Shown here piece by piece: positions 62,031 through 64,000 of a stretch of DNA of 64,000 nt. Location of the stretch: NCBI GenBank assembly GCA_004352715.1, contig SCFE01000004.1, forward strand, positions 1,676,321 to 1,740,320. Direction: 5' to 3'. Made by a program: the position numbers and the translations under genes. This DNA comes from Hofstenia miamia (lineage: Eukaryota; Xenacoelomorpha; Acoela). Under the pieces are notes generated by a model, which had not been told where the DNA came from, made no database searches, and worked only from the letters and a program-made list of their open reading frames with translations. The first letter of the stretch is position 1; every line of letters begins with the position of its first letter.

Positions 62031-64000
62031 AATACTGCGCAAAAATTTTAAGAAAATTAAAAGTAATTAAAATTTAATAATTCAGAATATATTATAAATT
62101 TTAATCATTCAATGAATACTTATGCCGCACAAATTGAGGATCTAACTTTTCTTGACTTTCGATATTAGTCTCCACAATTTTTCCCTGAGTTTCACTACAC
62201 TAACATCACAAACTTAAAGTCTACTGAAAATTGTAATAAAACAAACTATGGCAATTAGCAAGTGTATGAATAGAATAATGCTTTGATCAAAGGAAATTAA
62301 TGAAAATCCTAAATCATGAATGTTGTTGAGTGAAATGTTTATTGATTGGGAAAATAAAACATCTTGTTGTCTGCCAATTTTTTGCATTTAGCGTAGAAAT
62401 GATTGTATTTGTTTAAAGTTGAGAAATCTCTCACTTCTTCATTTCAAAATATAATTTTTTGAATCACTAGTCAGAAATTCTGTATTTCTTAAAAACGTTT
62501 TTTATATATATTATATTTTATGCATTCGCCAATTTTCTGTTATTTTCCTAAGATAACAAATTAAATTATTGTTCATAATAATGCATTTATTGTTCAAATT
62601 TCTTTAATAGTCATCGGTAATATTTACGCATTATAAGACTTTGAACTAATATACTTGAACCGTTTGTGCTGTTGGTTTGCATCTTTTTGATTTGAGATTA
62701 AAGTTCATTTATTCATATAATGTTTAAGTAATTTTATTGGTAACAATAATTTTAACGTTTTCATTTTTGTTTATGATAGTATGTTGAATTTGAACTCTGA
62801 CTTTCGAAAACCCGTACGAATAGTTCCTTTTGAACTAATATTTTGCCTACGGAGATCTATGAATATTTGCCGTGCTATGCATATTTTTTTGCATTAGCAA
62901 TTTTCTTACATATGCAGATTCAATCAAATTTTTTTATTTATAGGCAGGCGTGTTTTTACGAAGTGGATGGCCTGTCCAAAAATTAATCATATGAAATTGC
63001 GATTTTTTGTGGCCATTGTGATAAAAAAATTATTTTTTAGTGTTTTTTCATAAGAGAAAAACCCTTTATTTAAAAATTTTTTCTAATCTCGTTAATAAAA
63101 TTCATCTTACAAAAACTAGTTTTCATTTGTATAAATATAAACCTTAATCTCATAAAGCCTTGCAATTTTGCAAAATATGATTAGATTTTGTATAACTCGC
63201 AAATAGTTTTGTAATAATTTTGGAAAAAAATTTGAACCCCCATCCCCCGGAAATTTTCTAGTACTGTGCCTGGTAATTTGTATATCCTGTAAAATTAAGA
63301 AGGTAAAATGCGAATATTTTTTAACTATACTTTGGTTTGCAATTCTCGTTCAATCATTTGCTCCGACAAGAATTGATCAGAATATGTGTTCCTTAATTTT
63401 ATTTTGTGTTCAAATTCATTTTAGTTGGTGATATCCTGCAATCTGAAGCTAAGATATATTACAAGGTCATTTGTAGTATTGTGTGCTGTGCAATTCTGCA
63501 TTGATTTTGTAATAATATAAATTTATCTTCATCAGGTAAATGTTTATTATTTTTTAATATATTCGGTTTTTATTTCGAATTCATGTGCCAATAAATTTCG
63601 ATTTTTGCTAAAAATCTAAAATTATTATTCCATTATTTTTTACTATTCAAAGGCCTCGTATCAGGTTTATTATTAAATATTTTTTAAATATTGGTACATT
63701 TCAAAGAAATATTTTTTGTACAGAATGCGTAATGGCAATTGGAGGTTGTTTGTGGGCAAGAAGCTTAAATTCTCTTTGGAATGTCGAAATATATATACGT
63801 ATAATTTATTTGGTGAAGAATTATTATGCCAAGTTTTCTATACTTACATATATTATTCTAAAATCATATATTAAATTATAATTCAAGCAAACACATTCAA
63901 AATTACTGTAAGCTTGATATTTAATTATTTTTTCCTTTGAAATTGATTAATTAGCAAAAGCGAAAATATGAAATGCAAAATTGAACAAATTCAATTATAA
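62031..64000. other. AT-rich DNA with ordinary CpG content, no gene recognised
   Basis: CpG dinucleotides reappear frequently from about 62035. No coding frame longer than a few tens of codons looks protein-like. Confidence 0.5.

Overview
This is AT-rich (roughly 70% A+T) nuclear DNA from an invertebrate animal. That rests on three things: intron-split fragments of two conserved animal genes, a mixture of decayed LINE, Tc1/mariner and hAT transposons, and strongly uneven CpG content. The composition and repeat mix would fit an AT-rich cnidarian or tunicate, but the sequence alone does not settle the lineage. No bacterial, organellar, CRISPR or rRNA/tRNA feature was seen.

Layout. From 1 to about 37 kb I found no convincing host gene. 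This part holds repeats: several hAT-type MITEs with 8-bp target-site duplications, two Tc1-like transposase pseudogenes each broken by a hAT-type insertion, an older MITE family with four copies (about 5.2, 26.0, 28.1 and 46.8 kb), a 30-bp tandem repeat and many (AT)n tracts. From 37.7 to 40.0 kb lies a decayed hAT transposon with a recognisable C-terminal transposase domain and a second hAT element inserted in it. From 40.6 to 42.7 kb two truncated LINE reverse-transcriptase fragments lie head to tail on the minus strand.

Host genes lie in 44-55.3 kb. The last coding exon of an HSBP1 homologue is on the minus strand at 44161-44230. A short predicted two-exon start of an unidentified gene is on the minus strand at 49613-49776. 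Two consecutive internal exons of a C7orf57 homologue are on the plus strand at 53811-53987 and 55020-55234. The remaining exons of all three are missing from what I can read; for C7orf57 they may lie in the gaps.

Assembly quality matters here. Six gaps sit inside or beside microsatellites or a short repeat. Two gaps are exactly 1000 N and flank a 1042-bp contig (56351-57392) that repeats 49428-50399 apart from one 70-bp insertion. This is most simply a misplaced second haplotype. The contig after the second gap (58393 onward) begins with about 3.6 kb almost free of CpG, which ends sharply near 62.03 kb.
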